Positions 1-8,040 of a stretch of DNA of 64,000 nt are shown piece by piece. How positions within the stretch are numbered: the stretch's first letter is position 1; each line of letters begins with the position of its first letter. Where the stretch lies: assembly GCF_903166545.1 (NCBI RefSeq), contig NZ_CAESCH010000001.1, forward strand, positions 1,864,001 to 1,928,000, written 5' to 3'. The notes under the pieces are model-generated. The model did no database searches, was not told where the DNA came from, and saw only the letters and a program-made list of their open reading frames with translations. The DNA comes from Metabacillus schmidteae (GTDB lineage Bacteria > Bacillota > Bacilli > Bacillales > Bacillaceae). Both the position numbers and the translations under genes were made by a program.

Positions 1-2
1 CA

Positions 3-188
3 GTAGATGTCGCATCTGCTATAAATATTGCCGCATTTAATGCCGGTATTGCGATCGGATCTTATATAGGTGGAATTATAACTGATTCCATCGGGTTGAT
101 TCATACGGCTTGGATTGGCGGGCTAATGGTAATGGGTGCTGTTATTCTAACGGGTTGGAGTCGTTTGTTGGAAAGAAGAGATAATTGA
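3..188 (+). CDS. MFS transporter, C-terminal fragment (5' end outside window)
   Basis: Frame 3 is open from the window edge to a TGA and gives 61 residues. The fragment reads NIAAFNAGIAIGSYIGG followed by a hydrophobic segment (AWIGGLMVMGAVILTGW) and a short basic tail ending in RRDN. This is the pattern of the last transmembrane helices of DHA1/AraJ-type major facilitator drug or sugar efflux proteins, where an N-x-G-x-x-x-G-x-x-x-G helix precedes the final membrane span. The substrate cannot be judged from the fragment. The next gene starts 57 bases downstream on the same strand with its own ribosome binding site, so the two could be cotranscribed. Confidence 0.7.
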   Translation, partial: VDVASAINIAAFNAGIAIGSYIGGIITDSIGLIHTAWIGGLMVMGAVILTGWSRLLERRDN

Positions 189-245
189 ATTAGTTTTTAA
201 ATGGGCGGAATGGGTGGGATAAATAATAATATTGGAGGAATTTTT

Positions 246-1088
246 ATGATAAATGGTTTACAAGAAACGACAACTTTGAATAATGGAGTAAAAATGCCTT
301 GGCTTGGCATCGGCGTATTTAAAGTAGTGGAAGGTCCAGATTTAGTGGATACACTAAAAGCTGCTATTAAACATGGATACAGAAGTATTGACACAGCAGC
401 AATTTACGAAAATGAAGAGGGGGTTGGAGAAGGCATTCGTGAGGGGCTTAAGGATTCAGCTATTTCCAGAGAAGATTTATTTGTTACCTCAAAAGTTTGG
501 AATGCAGATCTAGGGTATGAGTTAACGTTAAATGCCTTTGAAAACAGCTTACAAAAGTTAGGCTTAGATTATTTAGACTTGTATCTTATTCACTGGCCTG
601 TTGAAGGGAAATATAAGGATGCATGGAGAGCATTAGAAACTCTTTATAAACAAGGAAAGGTTAAAGCAATCGGCGTAAGTAACTTTCAAATTCATCATCT
701 TGAAGATTTAATGAAGAGTGCCGAAATTAAACCGATGATTAATCAAGTAGAGTTCCACCCACGATTAACACAAAAAGAACTCCAAGAATTTTGCCAAGAG
801 CACGAAATACAACTTGAAGCCTGGTCACCACTAATGCAAGGTGAATTATTGGACAACGATACATTACAAAGTGTTGCTGTTAAATATCAAAAATCAATTG
901 CACAAATTATTTTGCGTTGGGATTTGCAAAATGGTGTCATCACGATACCTAAATCAACAAAGGAACATAGAATTGTAGAAAATGCATCTATCTTTGATTT
1001 TGAGTTAACAAAAGAGGATATGGAAAAGATAAATTCTTTAAATGAAAATAAGCGGGTAGGACCTGATCCGGATAATTTTGATTTTTAA
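246..1088 (+). CDS. Aldo/keto reductase (YvgN/YtbE-like)
   Basis: A 280-residue NADPH-dependent aldo/keto reductase, the usual length for the bacterial AKR5 group that reduces methylglyoxal and other aldehydes in the cytoplasm. The catalytic tetrad is visible: Asp and Tyr in DTAAIYENEEGVG, Lys in VTSKVW and His in YLIHWP. The family signatures GVSNF and IPKSTKEHRIVEN (cofactor-binding C-terminal region) are present. An upstream in-frame ATG at 201 would add a Gly/Asn-rich stretch with no family counterpart. The ATG at 246 has TTGGAGGAA at proper spacing and is preferred. A bidirectional terminator follows at 1096-1126. The physiological substrate is not evident. Confidence 0.92.
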   Translation: MINGLQETTTLNNGVKMPWLGIGVFKVVEGPDLVDTLKAAIKHGYRSIDTAAIYENEEGVGEGIREGLKDSAISREDLFVTSKVWNADLGYELTLNAFENSLQKLGLDYLDLYLIHWPVEGKYKDAWRALETLYKQGKVKAIGVSNFQIHHLEDLMKSAEIKPMINQVEFHPRLTQKELQEFCQEHEIQLEAWSPLMQGELLDNDTLQSVAVKYQKSIAQIILRWDLQNGVITIPKSTKEHRIVENASIFDFELTKEDMEKINSLNENKRVGPDPDNFDF

Positions 1089-1095
1089 GATGACA

Positions 1096-1126
1096 AAGGG
1101 CAGTCACCTCACATATGACTGCCCTT
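1096..1126. terminator. Bidirectional intrinsic terminator between AKR and ykgA-like gene
   Basis: An 11-bp perfect inverted repeat (AAGGGCAGTCA / TGACTGCCCTT) with a 9-base loop lies between two convergent genes. T-rich DNA follows on the plus strand, and the minus-strand gene ends 5 bases away. Confidence 0.8.
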
Positions 1127-1130
1127 ACTT

Positions 1131-1982
1131 TTAACCTCTTAACAAAGGTAATGTACAACACCTAAATGCCCCACCTGATTTAATGATCTCCGTAATATCA
1201 ACTTCAATAATCTCATACCCTCGCTCTCTAAGCTTTTCGTTCACTCCTTTATTAATAGGTAAGCTTAATATCCGTTTATTACCAATAGACAATATATTGG
1301 TTCCTAATGTTGCTTGTTCTTCCTCCGAAACTTCAATTAGATCATATCGTGAAGCTAGTAAATCATGTTTGTCTTTATCCATTTCACCGGGAAAAATCAA
1401 GGCCTCATTTGGGGAGATAATATTAAATACACAATCAAGGTGCAGATATTTATCTGTAAAAGGAATATCAATAACATCATATGTTGGCAATAGAGTTTGT
1501 AAATGCCCAATGGCATCTTTATTTGTTCGATTACTAACACCAACATAAATCGTATTTCCATCAATAAAAACATCTCCACCCTCAATCATATCCCCAACAA
1601 GGTTTGTATATGTAATTTCTTCTTTCTCAAGGTAAGATATAAATTCTTTTTCCTCTCCAATACGTAAATCGTGTGCCATATCCGCAACAAAAACCTGTTT
1701 CCCTAATGTAAATCCAATGTCACGAGTAAACACCTGCTCCGGAAATTCTTGATTAGGTGTTAACAAATGAACCTCTATTCCAAGATCTCGGAGAGTCTGC
1801 ACTAATACTTGATGCTGCTTTTTAGCTAAATCTGTATCTATATTTTCTTTCAAATATTGTTTTTGTGTTTCATTAATCGGTTCCTTAATCGTCATAAAAT
1901 CAGGTGGACAAAGTACAACCTTTTTAAGTGGATCATATTCGTTCATGCATGTACATTTTATGTAATCTGGTCGCTGTGTCAA
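1131..1982 (-). CDS. ykgA: Dimethylarginine dimethylaminohydrolase/arginine deiminase-superfamily hydrolase (YkgA-like)
   Basis: A 283-residue protein of the guanidino-group-modifying (pentein fold) superfamily. FTRDIGF (substrate carboxylate/guanidino binding), EGGDVFIDG, the LHLDCVFN catalytic His-Asp segment and the C-terminal GGAFRCCTLPL are visible. The nucleophile should be the first Cys of the RC-x-T motif. Length and motifs match B. subtilis YkgA, annotated as a DDAH-like protein whose substrate is not settled. The gene is monocistronic with an AGGAGGG ribosome site upstream. It converges on the aldo/keto reductase. It is not next to the guanidine locus 46 kb away, so a role in the same pathway is only a remote possibility. 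Confidence 0.85.
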   Translation of the reverse strand: MTQRPDYIKCTCMNEYDPLKKVVLCPPDFMTIKEPINETQKQYLKENIDTDLAKKQHQVLVQTLRDLGIEVHLLTPNQEFPEQVFTRDIGFTLGKQVFVADMAHDLRIGEEKEFISYLEKEEITYTNLVGDMIEGGDVFIDGNTIYVGVSNRTNKDAIGHLQTLLPTYDVIDIPFTDKYLHLDCVFNIISPNEALIFPGEMDKDKHDLLASRYDLIEVSEEEQATLGTNILSIGNKRILSLPINKGVNEKLRERGYEIIEVDITEIIKSGGAFRCCTLPLLRG

Positions 1983-2139
1983 TGTTTATCCCTCCTATTT
2001 GTTTTTCTTACTATTCCCTATAATGTTCCGAATGAATCTTGATATCAGATAGAAGCGTGGATTATGAAGAAATTTGTATATTTATGTATAAAAAATTGCA
2101 AACTATACAAAGTGTTTTGTAAATTGGGAGGTTTTTTTA

Positions 2140-3123
2140 ATGCATAATAAATCAAAAATAGGCGCTTCAGAATTTGGTGCATTATGGGTGACGTACCATA
2201 AAAAAACAATGATTTTAAGAATCTTGGAGCATTTTATTCAAACATCTGATAATAAAAAGGCAAAACAGCTGTTAACAGAGCTACATGAAAAACTTAACTC
2301 AAAGGTAATAGAAATGAAAGAAATTATTCAAAATGAAGGGACTGTAGTTCCTGTTGCATTTACTAGCGAAGATATCAATTTAGAAGCACCTGCATTGTTT
2401 GGTGAGGGCTTTGAAATTATGTTCAGCCGTATATTAAAAGAAATAAGCTTAGGGATGTACACTTTACATACAATACTGTCATACAGAAAAGACATTATTA
2501 AACTTTATAGAGATCTTAGTGATCTTTCGCAAACCTATTTTGCAAAATTCACTGATTTTCTTTTGGATGAAGGAATTATTCAAAAACCAATAACGGTGAA
2601 TTTGCCTAAGTCGAATAGTTTTGTATCAGATAAGAGTTACATAAAGGGATCCAATTTATTTGGAGATAAAAGACCTTTAACAGTTGTTGAGTTTGGGATT
2701 TTATATCATGGGATTGAAACAAATGTGATCGGCATGAAACTAATGGACGGCTTTTCTAAATGTGCTAAAGATGAAGAGGTGAGAAAGTACTTTTTAAAAG
2801 GAAAAGAGCTTTCAAAGGAAATGATAAAGGAAACGGAAGGAATTCTTCTCCAAAACGATATTCAGCCTAAAATTCCATCTGGTGGAACGACAACAAATTC
2901 AAATGTTCCCCCTTTTTCGGATAAGCTTATGATGTATTGTACATATCTATTAAGTAATTTTAGTATCGGTGGAGAAGGCTTTGGTACAGGATTTAGTATG
3001 CGTAAAGATCTGAGCTTGAAATTTGGGATTTACGGTAAAGATACTTATGAATACATGAGAGAAGGTGTTTCACTCATGATTTCAAGAGGATGGTTGGAAG
3101 AACCTCCAAAAATGGATGTTTAA
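2140..3123 (+). CDS. DUF3231 family protein
   Basis: A 327-residue protein of the DUF3231 family, common in spore-forming Bacillaceae. It is built of two similar helical halves. The first begins at about residue 5 (IGASEFGALWVTYHKKTMI) and the second at about residue 175 (RPLTVVEFGILYHGIETN), each containing the family E-x-G-x-L-x-x-x-x motif. Such duplicated four-helix bundles resemble ferritin-like or coat-associated proteins, but no function is established. The start has a GGGAGG ribosome site 7 bases upstream. The gene has its own terminator and appears monocistronic. Confidence 0.8.
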   Translation: MHNKSKIGASEFGALWVTYHKKTMILRILEHFIQTSDNKKAKQLLTELHEKLNSKVIEMKEIIQNEGTVVPVAFTSEDINLEAPALFGEGFEIMFSRILKEISLGMYTLHTILSYRKDIIKLYRDLSDLSQTYFAKFTDFLLDEGIIQKPITVNLPKSNSFVSDKSYIKGSNLFGDKRPLTVVEFGILYHGIETNVIGMKLMDGFSKCAKDEEVRKYFLKGKELSKEMIKETEGILLQNDIQPKIPSGGTTTNSNVPPFSDKLMMYCTYLLSNFSIGGEGFGTGFSMRKDLSLKFGIYGKDTYEYMREGVSLMISRGWLEEPPKMDV

Positions 3124-3137
3124 ACTTATTTTAAAAT

Positions 3138-3160
3138 AGGACCTATTTTGGTCCTTTTTA
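3138..3160 (+). terminator. Intrinsic terminator after the DUF3231 gene
   Basis: Stem AGGACC/GGTCCT with flanking A and T tracts and a TTTTTAT tail, directly after the stop codon. Confidence 0.7.
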
Positions 3161-3432
3161 TCATGTATTTCTGCATTTTATTGTAATAGATTAAATGGTA
3201 TACTTCTATTTGTGGAACACATTTGTAGTGATTGTTTTAATATATTTGCAAAGAAGAAGAGGATTTTTAATTACTGGATTTTTAATTACTGGAGTTTTGT
3301 GCAATCGTTTGCCGTTTCTATTGAAAGAAAGGGAGCTATCCGTGTTCGTTTCCGTAATTATTCATTCCTTATTATTAATATACGGATGGTATCCGATAAA
3401 ATAGTAACTCCGCAATTGGTAAGGAGGCAGTA
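3161..3432. other. Intergenic region upstream of LacI gene with tandem repeat and palindrome
   Basis: No convincing gene. Two short overlapping open frames on the plus strand lack ribosome sites. There is a perfect 15-bp tandem duplication (GGATTTTTAATTACT at 3260-3274 and 3275-3289). A palindrome CGGAT-ggt-ATCCG at 3383-3395, about 40 bases before the regulator's start codon, could be an autoregulatory operator. This is inference. Confidence 0.4.
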
Positions 3433-4455
3433 ATGATTGTTACAATTAAAGATGTTGCAAAAAAAGCAAAAGTAGCACCTTCAACGGTGTCCAGGGTTAT
3501 TGCAAACAGCCCGCGAATAAGTGAACAAACAAAGAAAAGAGTTCGAGAGGTAATGGAGGAATTGGGGTATCACCCAAACTTCCAAGCTCGCAGCTTAGCA
3601 GCGAAAAGCACACAAGCAATTGGGGTCATTATGCCGAACTCTGCCTATTATGCATTTCAAAATCCTTTCTTTCCGGAGGTCTTAAGAGGGATTAGTACTA
3701 GTGCACATGCGAATAAATATGGAATCTATTTATCAACTGGTTCTACAGAGGATGAAATCTTCAATGAAGTAACATCCATGGTACAAGGCAGACGGGTAGA
3801 TGGAATTGTACTCTTATATTCAAGAGTGAACGATAAAACAATGAATTTTCTTCAGCAATCTAATTTTCCATTTGTAGTTGTCGGAAGGCCATATATGAAT
3901 GAAGAACGTATTTCCTACGTAGATAATGATAATATATACAGTACAAAACAAGTAACAAAATATCTCATCCAATTAGGGCACAGAAACATTGCTTTCGTTG
4001 GTGGAAGTCTTAATTTTGTCGTAACGATTGACAGACTAAATGGATATAAGCTTGCATTGGATGATGCAAATATCCCTTTTAATGATGAGTATATTGTCCA
4101 TGAAGAATATATTAAAGAAAATGGGAAAGAGGCAATTTATTCCCTCATGAAATTATCTTCACCACCAACTGCACTTGTAACACAGGATGACTTAATAGCA
4201 TATGAAATGATTAGCCACCTGGAGGAAATCAACATCCGGGTACCAGTGGATATTTCAATTGTTAGCTTCAATAATTTGATGTTATCTGAACATTCCAAAC
4301 CTCCGATTACATCTGTGGATATATGTATCTATCAGCTTGGGTATGAAGCAGCGAATTGCTTAATTGAGAAAATCAAAATCCCTGATTCATTACCTAAGAG
4401 AATTACAATTCCTACAAAATTTATTGAACGAAAATCATGCGAGCAGAAGAAATAA
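3433..4455 (+). CDS. LacI-family transcriptional regulator (MalR-like)
   Basis: A 340-residue LacI/GalR repressor. The N-terminal helix-turn-helix reads IKDVAKKAKVAPSTVSRVI, the hinge helix ends in NFQARSLAAKS, and a type 1 periplasmic-binding-protein effector domain follows (about residues 62-335). It most resembles the Gram-positive maltose/oligosaccharide regulators MalR and MdxR. The start has AAGGAGG 7 bases upstream. The gene lies 182 bases upstream of the oligo-1,6-glucosidase in the same direction, so it most likely controls that gene in response to a malto- or isomalto-oligosaccharide. This rests on proximity and family only. No sugar transporter is adjacent. Confidence 0.9.
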   Translation: MIVTIKDVAKKAKVAPSTVSRVIANSPRISEQTKKRVREVMEELGYHPNFQARSLAAKSTQAIGVIMPNSAYYAFQNPFFPEVLRGISTSAHANKYGIYLSTGSTEDEIFNEVTSMVQGRRVDGIVLLYSRVNDKTMNFLQQSNFPFVVVGRPYMNEERISYVDNDNIYSTKQVTKYLIQLGHRNIAFVGGSLNFVVTIDRLNGYKLALDDANIPFNDEYIVHEEYIKENGKEAIYSLMKLSSPPTALVTQDDLIAYEMISHLEEINIRVPVDISIVSFNNLMLSEHSKPPITSVDICIYQLGYEAANCLIEKIKIPDSLPKRITIPTKFIERKSCEQKK

Positions 4456-4470
4456 ACATATAAAGAGTTG

Positions 4471-4533
4471 AAAAAGGACAATGGATAAAAATGTATGTTC
4501 GATCATTTGCATTTTTAGCTCTTGTCCTTTTAT
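4471..4533 (+). terminator. Candidate terminator or attenuator hairpin between LacI gene and malL
   Basis: A long imperfect hairpin: outer arms AAAAAGGACAA / TTGTCCTTTT, inner arms AAAAATG / CATTTTT, followed by a T-rich stretch. It separates the regulator transcript from malL. Confidence 0.5.
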
Positions 4534-4562
4534 TTTGTGTTCTTCTTTATTTAGTTCAAGGA

Positions 4563-4625
4563 TTAACGGACAAATATAAGTGGGTATAATGCTTTAAAAG
4601 GGAGTAACTTATTACGTGAAATAAG
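4563..4625 (+). promoter_or_regulatory. Candidate malL promoter with palindromic site
   Basis: TTAACG (4563-4568) and TATAAT (4585-4590) are 16 bases apart. Just downstream, CTTATT-acgtga-AATAAG (4608-4625) is an inverted repeat lying between the predicted start of transcription and the ribosome site, a typical repressor position. Assignment to the upstream LacI protein is inference. Confidence 0.45.
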
Positions 4626-4637
4626 AGAGGAAGAACT

Positions 4638-6314
4638 ATGAAGAAAATTTGGTGGAAAGAAGCAGTTGCATATCAGGTATATCCAAGAAGTTTTATGGAT
4701 TCAAATGGAGATGGAATTGGAGACCTTCAAGGAATGATTTCAAAATTAGATTATATTAAAGACTTAGGTATTGATGTGATATGGATATGTCCAATGTATA
4801 AGTCGCCAAATGATGATAATGGTTATGACATCAGTGATTACCAGGATATTATGGACGAATTCGGAACAATGGCTGATTTTGACCAATTGCTTGATGAGGT
4901 CCATAATCGTGGCATGAAGTTAATTATCGACCTTGTTATCAATCATACAAGTGATGAACATCCATGGTTTATCGAGTCACGTTCTTCAAGAGATAACGAG
5001 AAACGCGACTGGTATATATGGCGCGACGGTGTAGATGGAAAAGAACCAAACAATTGGGAAAGTATTTTTAGTGGGTCTGCCTGGGAATTTGATGAGGAGT
5101 CAGTTCAATATTATATGCATATCTTTTCAACTAAACAGCCTGACCTTAATTGGAAGAATCCAGATGTTCGTCATGCCCTATACGATATGATCAATTGGTG
5201 GCTTGATAAAGGAATTGATGGTTTCAGAGTTGATGCGATTAGTCATATTAATAAAGAAGAAGGCTTACATGATATACCAAATCCATATGGATTGAAATAT
5301 GTTCCTTCTTTTGACAAACATATGAATGTAAAAGGAATCCACGATTACCTCTCAGAACTTAAAAAAGAGACTTTTTCAAAATATGACATTGTAACAGTTG
5401 GTGAAGCAAACGGTGTAAGAGTAGAAGATGAAGAAGACCTTGACCAGTGGGTTGGAACTGAGAATGGAAAATTTAATATGGTGTTTCAATTTGAACATTT
5501 ATCATTATGGAATGCGTCTATGGAAAATAAATTAGATATTCCGGGATTAAAAAGAGTGTTAACAAAATGGCAAAAAACCTTAGAAAATAAGGGATGGAAT
5601 GCTCTATTTATTGAAAATCATGACCAGCCACGCCGAGTGTCGACTTGGGGAGATGATAAGGAATATTGGTATGAAAGTGCTACTGCATTGGCAGCCATGT
5701 ATTTTTTAATGCAGGGTACTCCTTTCATTTACCAAGGTCAAGAAATAGGAATGACAAACGTTAAATTCAATACAATTGACGAGTATAATGATGTTGCTGA
5801 TAAAAATATGTATCGTCTTAGAAGAGCAGAAGGTGTGTCACATGAAGAAATCATGCAAATTATCTGGGCATCTAGTCGTGATAATTCCAGAACACCAATG
5901 CAATGGTCTGCAGAACCAAATGCAGGATTTACAACAGGGACCCCTTGGCTTGGTGTTAACAATAATTATGAAACGATAAATGTTGAAAAACAATTAGAAG
6001 ATGAAGGCTCTATCCTTCATTTTTATAAAAAAATGGTACAACTAAAAAAAGAACATGAAGTCTTTACTTATGGTTCATATGAATTACTCTTACATGATCA
6101 TCCTCAACTTTATGTGTATACACGAACACTGGCCCAGGAAAAAGTAGTTATCATGACAAATCTAACAGCAGAAAATGCAACATGGGATGGTGAGTTGGGT
6201 TTTTCCTTAGCGAGTAATAACTTATGGTTGGCAAACTATGAAGTAGAGGATCATGAAGCTATGTCAAACCTTGCATTCAAACCATTTGAAGCAAGAGTGT
6301 ATGTAGTTAGGTAA
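4638..6314 (+). CDS. malL: Oligo-1,6-glucosidase / alpha-glucosidase, GH13 family
   Basis: A 558-residue cytoplasmic glycoside hydrolase that releases glucose from isomaltose, isomalto-oligosaccharides and related sucrose isomers. B. subtilis MalL is of similar length (561 residues). The conserved GH13 regions are present in order: DLVINHTSDEHPWF (about 98-111), GFRVDAISH with nucleophile Asp199, VGEAN with acid/base Glu256, and NHDQPR with transition-state Asp329. The QPDLNWKNPDVR motif of GH13 subfamily 31 is also present. The start has GAGAGGAAG 7 bases upstream. It follows a MalR-like regulator and ends in a terminator, so it is probably an independently regulated single gene. Confidence 0.95.
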   Translation: MKKIWWKEAVAYQVYPRSFMDSNGDGIGDLQGMISKLDYIKDLGIDVIWICPMYKSPNDDNGYDISDYQDIMDEFGTMADFDQLLDEVHNRGMKLIIDLVINHTSDEHPWFIESRSSRDNEKRDWYIWRDGVDGKEPNNWESIFSGSAWEFDEESVQYYMHIFSTKQPDLNWKNPDVRHALYDMINWWLDKGIDGFRVDAISHINKEEGLHDIPNPYGLKYVPSFDKHMNVKGIHDYLSELKKETFSKYDIVTVGEANGVRVEDEEDLDQWVGTENGKFNMVFQFEHLSLWNASMENKLDIPGLKRVLTKWQKTLENKGWNALFIENHDQPRRVSTWGDDKEYWYESATALAAMYFLMQGTPFIYQGQEIGMTNVKFNTIDEYNDVADKNMYRLRRAEGVSHEEIMQIIWASSRDNSRTPMQWSAEPNAGFTTGTPWLGVNNNYETINVEKQLEDEGSILHFYKKMVQLKKEHEVFTYGSYELLLHDHPQLYVYTRTLAQEKVVIMTNLTAENATWDGELGFSLASNNLWLANYEVEDHEAMSNLAFKPFEARVYVVR

Positions 6315-6324
6315 CTATGAAGAG

Positions 6325-6357
6325 GGTGTATCACTTTATTGTGATATGCCTTTTTTA
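6325..6357 (+). terminator. Intrinsic terminator after malL
   Basis: Stem GGTGTATCAC/GTGATATGCC (two G-T pairs) with a 6-base loop followed by TTTTTTAA. Confidence 0.8.
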
Positions 6358-6372
6358 ATAAAAGGGCTTGTG

Positions 6373-6427
6373 AAAACTAACAGTGATAGTTTATATTAAA
6401 ACTAATGGTATTAGTTTTAAAACTAAC
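6373..6427 (+). promoter_or_regulatory. Overlapping palindromic operators upstream of MBL-fold/TetR operon
   Basis: The half-site AAACTAA and its complement occur repeatedly. AAACTA...TAGTTT spans 6374-6392. The perfect AAAACTAA-tggta-TTAGTTTT spans 6398-6418. The perfect 16-bp palindrome TTAGTTTTAAAACTAA spans 6411-6426 and shares its left arm with the previous one. The cluster ends about 25 bases before the first start codon. It is the natural binding site for the TetR-family protein encoded second in this operon (inference). Confidence 0.65.
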
Positions 6428-6451
6428 TGTATTATATAGGAGGATGGGGAG

Positions 6452-7174
6452 ATGAAAGTCGTAAAGAAAGGAAAGTTATACCAAATTACCTTTTTCCCGG
6501 GATTTTTCCCGGTAAATTGCTATCTTGTCGAAGAACCAACTAGTGTAACACTTATTGATACTGGAATCCCAAGTAGTTTTAAAGGAATTATTAAGGTTAT
6601 AAATGAAATCGGTAAACCATTAAAAAATATAGTGTTGACTCATGCCCATGGTGATCATGTCGGATCGCTCGTAAAGTTAAAAACGGTTTTCCCAACTGTA
6701 CCGATTTCCATTTCAGCAAGAGATAGCAGGTTGTTAAAAGGAGATAAGGAGCTTGAGCCACACGAGGAACAAACACCTATTAAAGGTGGAATCCCGAAAA
6801 ATATTGACTTGAACCCAGATCAGCTTTTGCATGAAGGTGATAAAATTGGATCCCTTGTTGTTGTTGCAACACCTGGTCATACGCCGGGTTCAATATCTTT
6901 ATTCGATGAACAGGATCGATCAATCATAGTGGGAGATGCTTTTCAAACTAGAGGGGGAATAGCGATAAGCGGACAGCTTAGGCCTTTCTTTCCGTTTCCT
7001 GCAATGGCAACATGGAGTAAAGTAGTTGCTCTTGAAAGTGGAAAGAAAATTTATTCCTTGGACCCGGATTTGTTAGCGGTAGGCCATGGCGATATGATCG
7101 TTAGTCCGAAAGCAGCAATTCAACGAGCAATCGAAGAAGCTGAACAAAAATTAAAAAATAGGAAGGAAAGGTAA
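6452..7174 (+). CDS. MBL-fold metallo-hydrolase
   Basis: A 240-residue metallo-beta-lactamase-fold hydrolase with the metal-binding motif THAHGDH (about 62-68), a further His in ATPGHTPGS, Asp in VGDAFQ and the terminal GHGD. This gives a complete set of di-metal ligands of the glyoxalase II-like branch. The substrate is unknown. It is first in a two-gene unit: the TetR regulator starts one base after its stop. An AGGAGG site lies 9 bases upstream of the start. The regulator's palindromes in front of the operon suggest the hydrolase acts on, or protects against, the small molecule sensed by the regulator. Confidence 0.88.
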   Translation: MKVVKKGKLYQITFFPGFFPVNCYLVEEPTSVTLIDTGIPSSFKGIIKVINEIGKPLKNIVLTHAHGDHVGSLVKLKTVFPTVPISISARDSRLLKGDKELEPHEEQTPIKGGIPKNIDLNPDQLLHEGDKIGSLVVVATPGHTPGSISLFDEQDRSIIVGDAFQTRGGIAISGQLRPFFPFPAMATWSKVVALESGKKIYSLDPDLLAVGHGDMIVSPKAAIQRAIEEAEQKLKNRKER

Positions 7175-7175
7175 A

Positions 7176-7742
7176 ATGCCAAGAATGGGGTTGGATTTAC
7201 AAACAATTTTACAAACAGCAACAGAGATAGCTGATAAGGAAGGGTTAGAATCTGTCACACTAGCATCATTAGCTAAAAAGTTAAATGTACGTCCACCATC
7301 ATTATACAATCATATTGAAGGTTTAGGAGGACTACGGAAAAAATTAGCAGTATATGGTATGGAAGCTCTATATGAAAGGCTCGCTCAAGCTTCAATTGGT
7401 AAAGCAAAGGATGAAGCGGTTCATTCAGTAGCAGACGCCTATGTTACTTTTGCTCGTGAAAATCCGGGAATTTATGAACTGACATTACAAGCAGCAGATT
7501 CCGAAGAACATGAACTTCAACGAGCCGGCGGTAGAATCGTGGATTTAACTGTTCAAATCTTAAAAGGGTATGGCTTAGAAAATGATGAAGTTATCCACGC
7601 TGTACGTGGACTCCGAAGTATACTTCATGGCTTTTCATCTCTGGAACAAAAGGGAGGCTTTGGATTTCCACTAGAGCTTGATAAAAGTTTGCATTTATTA
7701 CTGGATAGCTATTTAACGGGTATTCATAAAATGAAGGGATAG
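7176..7742 (+). CDS. TetR/AcrR-family transcriptional regulator with WHG domain
   Basis: A 188-residue regulator. The N-terminal TetR helix-turn-helix (VTLASLAKKLNVRPPSLYNHI, about residues 25-45) is followed by a ligand-binding domain of the TetR_C_33/WHG type (AYVTFARENPGIYELTL, then HAVRGLRSILHGFSSLE). It is translated together with the preceding metallo-hydrolase. The repeated AAACTAA palindromes upstream of that gene make autoregulation likely. The ligand is unknown. Confidence 0.88.
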   Translation: MPRMGLDLQTILQTATEIADKEGLESVTLASLAKKLNVRPPSLYNHIEGLGGLRKKLAVYGMEALYERLAQASIGKAKDEAVHSVADAYVTFARENPGIYELTLQAADSEEHELQRAGGRIVDLTVQILKGYGLENDEVIHAVRGLRSILHGFSSLEQKGGFGFPLELDKSLHLLLDSYLTGIHKMKG

Positions 7743-7775
7743 CAGGAGTTTGTCGATATTTGTTGAGTTTTGTCT

Positions 7776-7875
7776 AATCGAAAATAAATGCCGAGAATCG
7801 AAAATAAAATCAGATAATAGCAAATAAATTTCTGGAATAGCAAATAAAAGGGAAAAATCGCAAAAAAAACGTAGA
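7776..7875. repeat. Five-unit tandem repeat with 20-bp period
   Basis: Imperfect units begin at 7776, 7796, 7816, 7836 and 7856. Each starts AATCG or AATAG and continues (g/c)AAATAAA, with about 8 less conserved bases. A degenerate sixth unit may begin at 7876. There is no open reading frame. It lies between the TetR stop and a hairpin at 7885. Confidence 0.8.
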
Positions 7876-7884
7876 GATTCAGAG

Positions 7885-7922
7885 AAAATGGCAGGTCTCG
7901 AGTCAGGAGATTGCCATTTTTA
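7885..7922 (+). terminator. Hairpin after TetR gene and repeats
   Basis: Perfect 9-bp arms AAAATGGCA/TGCCATTTT with an 18-base loop and a short T tail. A plausible terminator of the MBL/TetR operon. Confidence 0.55.
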
Positions 7923-8040
7923 TATCTAGCAACCTAATAAGTCAACAATTCTTATCCTGTGCATGATCCTAAACAGCTGTGATAACATAAAAGCAACAAA
8001 AATGTTGAATAGTTGATTCAACATGAGAGGAAGTTACAAG

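Noticed and set aside
1131-1982. Link between the YkgA-type hydrolase and the guanidine locus
   Set aside because: Both concern guanidino compounds, but they are 46 kb apart with no shared riboswitch or operator in view.
3195-3433. Two overlapping short plus-strand frames before the LacI gene
   Set aside because: No ribosome sites. The repeated residues come from a 15-bp tandem duplication, and the region looks like control DNA.
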